The notes under the pieces are model-generated. The model did no database searches. It was not told the origin of the DNA and saw only the letters and a program-made list of their open reading frames with translations. From Candidatus Saccharimonadia bacterium (GTDB lineage: Bacteria; Patescibacteriota; Saccharimonadia; Saccharimonadales; Saccharimonadaceae), in contig JALRDG010000044.1 in the NCBI GenBank assembly GCA_023257055.1, forward strand, positions 1-6,849: a stretch of DNA of 6,849 nucleotides. The letters run 5' to 3'. A program made the translations under genes and the position numbers. Shown here piece after piece: positions 5,650 through 6,849 of this stretch. Position 1 is the stretch's first letter, and each line of letters opens with the position of its first letter.

Positions 5650-6093
5650 ATGGATACTGCAGTAACGACGGTCGAATTTGATCGTGGCCTTGCCAAGTCA
5701 TACTTGCCGAACCGCGTGGTCAAGCAGGCAGTGCTCGTTCCGACTCCCGAGGGAGTCCAGACGACCATCGAGGCTAGCTGGGGTGAGGATCAATCATTCG
5801 TCGGTCCGTGGTACGCCATCTACGTGGACGGCAAGGTTACCTACGGTTCTGGTAAGCCTGAATTCGAAGAGACTCACGGTGCTACCGACGAAGTGCAGAA
5901 CGGCTACTTCAAGCAGACGCCGATCGAGGCATATCGCTACGAAGGGCCGGCGGCTCGTGTTGTAACTACGCTGTCGAGTGGAGTCGTCGAGACCGAGAAC
6001 ACGGTAGAGAGTGGTGACTGGTTGGTACGATGGCCACACGGTGAGGTTGGCGTCATGAAGGACGTCAAGTTCCGCAAGTTGTACCAGGTCTGA
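5650..6093 (+). CDS. Phage-type PGDYG-like protein with two tandem repeats
   Basis: The 147-residue product has no signal peptide or membrane segment. Its C-terminal part, with PIEAYRYEG (91-99), ESGDWLVRWPHGEVGVM (120-136) and a final FRKLYQV, resembles the PGDYG-type domain that I recall from short phage and prophage proteins, where a Gly-Asp-Trp/Tyr turn is followed by a Gly-Glu hairpin and a Phe-x3-Tyr end. The first half repeats the same spacing: GPW (52-54), G61-x-V63, Phe72 and His76 correspond to GDW (122-124), G131-x-V133, Phe141 and Tyr145. The gene therefore looks like an internal duplication. No molecular function is known to me for this fold. It is a single-gene unit with a canonical promoter and a good ribosome binding site, and it ends in TGA, read as stop. 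Its C-rich third codon positions resemble those of the small gene before it. Possible phage origin is inference. Confidence 0.75.
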   Translation: MDTAVTTVEFDRGLAKSYLPNRVVKQAVLVPTPEGVQTTIEASWGEDQSFVGPWYAIYVDGKVTYGSGKPEFEETHGATDEVQNGYFKQTPIEAYRYEGPAARVVTTLSSGVVETENTVESGDWLVRWPHGEVGVMKDVKFRKLYQV

Positions 6094-6109
6094 TACCTCC
6101 CATTACTAC

Positions 6110-6171
6110 GCCCTCAGGAGAGGGGTGCATCCATACATGGAAGCCCCTCGAACGAGGGTGCTTTCATGTAT
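6110..6171 (+). other. Hairpin-rich spacer after the PGDYG-like gene
   Basis: A small hairpin CCCTC-AGGA-GAGGG (6111-6124) precedes a long one. In the long one, ATACATGGAAGC (6133-6144) pairs with GCTTTCATGTAT (6160-6171, one G-U), then CCCTC (6145-6149) with GAGGG (6154-6158) around a GAAC loop, with T6159 bulged, giving 17 bp in all. No U-run follows, so it is at best an atypical terminator or an RNA 3'-end protecting structure. GGGG at 6122-6125 could instead pair with CCCC at 6144-6147, making alternative folds possible. Confidence 0.55.
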
Positions 6172-6187
6172 CGAAACATCAAGTCTA

Positions 6188-6216
6188 TTGACCTTTCATA
6201 GTGTTTATGTTAATAT
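6188..6216 (+). promoter_or_regulatory. Promoter of the methyltransferase-like gene, leaderless
   Basis: TTGACC (6188-6193) and TAATAT (6211-6216) are 17 bp apart, and TGT directly before the second box makes an extended -10. Seven bases separate it from ATG 6224, so the transcript should start at or next to the start codon. No Shine-Dalgarno sequence is present. Confidence 0.55.
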
Positions 6217-6223
6217 ATAACTT

Positions 6224-6849
6224 ATGCATACGTCACAAGAAGTCTATCGGGCACAAGAATATGACGGAAAATACTTTGAAGCCTATAAAATGCGTCAGGC
6301 AGTGCGGAGTGCCGACACGGTAACTGTCGAGTTTGGTACGGCCAATACGCCGCTATATCTCGAATCGCCCGTAGAATTTGACGATAGAAATGTGTACGTT
6401 GGTGTTAATATCGACCCGGCGCAGCATGAATTTTTGCGCCACAATGTGGAGCAGGTAGGCGGATATGCTTCTTTGGCGAAAATTGATACGGAAGGGAATG
6501 TGAATACGCTGCTTCCAGATGAATCCGTTGATACGGTCTTTATGGCGAATGTCTTTGGTGAGCCTGACGATAGAAATATCGGTTTGCGGTATATGTTTCC
6601 CACTGATGATGAGCGATATGCCGGCCATTCGTCTATCGAAGCAAAAACGCGCACTCTCGAAGAGAGCCGACGTCTCCTGAAGCCAGATGGTGCAATCGTC
6701 ATACTTGAAACAAATACTCCATATATTGGGCGGAGTGAGCATACTTTTGGCGAGGAGCCTAAGCCAAAGTATAGTGGGATGGTCCGACTACTAGAGGAAA
6801 GCGGCTATGAGGTGCGTGCCGCAATAGCTATTCGCGATGAAGGCTGGGC
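6224..6849 (+). CDS. Class I SAM-dependent methyltransferase-like protein, cut by the window end
   Basis: The frame is open from ATG 6224 to the last base (208 complete codons), so the 3' end is missing. The fold looks like a class I (Rossmann-type) methyltransferase. TVTVEFGTANTP (32-43) sits where motif I binds S-adenosylmethionine. NVYVGVNIDPAQ (56-67) gives the acidic end of strand 2, with Asp64. DESVDTVFMANVFGEP (99-114) is the motif IV region. ESRRLLKPDGAIVILETNTP (147-166) is the classic helix-KPxG-strand block of the Methyltransf_11 type. The motif I sequence lacks the usual GxGxG, so cofactor binding is less sure than the fold. Substrate cannot be told. The start is supported by an extended -10 promoter seven bases upstream, and only this frame carries a recognisable protein. 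Confidence 0.75.
   Translation, partial: MHTSQEVYRAQEYDGKYFEAYKMRQAVRSADTVTVEFGTANTPLYLESPVEFDDRNVYVGVNIDPAQHEFLRHNVEQVGGYASLAKIDTEGNVNTLLPDESVDTVFMANVFGEPDDRNIGLRYMFPTDDERYAGHSSIEAKTRTLEESRRLLKPDGAIVILETNTPYIGRSEHTFGEEPKPKYSGMVRLLEESGYEVRAAIAIRDEGW

Noticed and set aside
6295..6742. Two minus-strand open frames at the right end
   Set aside because: Both are antisense to the methyltransferase-like frame, which has recognisable motif order and a promoter.
1..6849. CRISPR array, tRNA, rRNA, insertion sequence, toxin-antitoxin or defence operon
   Set aside because: No direct-repeat array, cloverleaf, transposase or paired toxin genes could be found by eye on either strand.

Overview
This is a bacterial window with dense coding, short intergenic gaps and UAA/UAG/UGA all read as stops. 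The lineage is inferred, not proven. The elongation factor P fragment carries a GRGG tip (Arg where most bacteria have Lys), which I recall from Candidate Phyla Radiation proteins. Several genes appear to be transcribed from promoters lying directly on the start codon, and many small unrecognised genes stand alone. Together these fit a Patescibacteria-type genome, perhaps Saccharibacteria. The Absconditabacteria/Gracilibacteria code, in which UGA is glycine, is argued against because UGA ends the gene at 5650-6093.

Layout, left to right. At 2-1249 on the plus strand, a 5'-truncated efp is followed 36 bp later by tlyA, a 2'-O-ribose rRNA methyltransferase, so this is a small translation-related operon. 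At 1350-1952 there is a stand-alone plus-strand gene of unknown function with its own promoter, a strong ribosome binding site and a 3' hairpin. At 2017-3949 on the minus strand, ychF (ribosome-associated ATPase) leads a two-gene unit and overlaps a DUF2797-type protein gene. At 4005-5105 a protein-kinase-like gene runs divergently from ychF; the two start codons are 55 bp apart, and two facing TATACT boxes lie between them.

From about 5106 the region becomes accessory in character. A 54-codon gene (5261-5425) ends in a very strong intrinsic terminator. Then comes a 147-codon gene (5650-6093) whose two halves look like tandem copies of a PGDYG-like fold known from phage proteins. Next is a hairpin-rich spacer, and last a methyltransferase-like gene starting at 6224 that leaves the window open.

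The most interesting pattern links three unrelated-looking orphan genes (1350, 5261, 5650). Each has its own promoter, followed within a few bases by a leader element of the form TACT(A)TT...CGCCG(N)G. The 1350 and 5261 leaders share two further blocks, one of which fixes the start codon of the small gene. This may be a common regulatory leader or a relic of a spreading expression cassette. No CRISPR array, tRNA, rRNA, insertion sequence or complete mobile element is visible.
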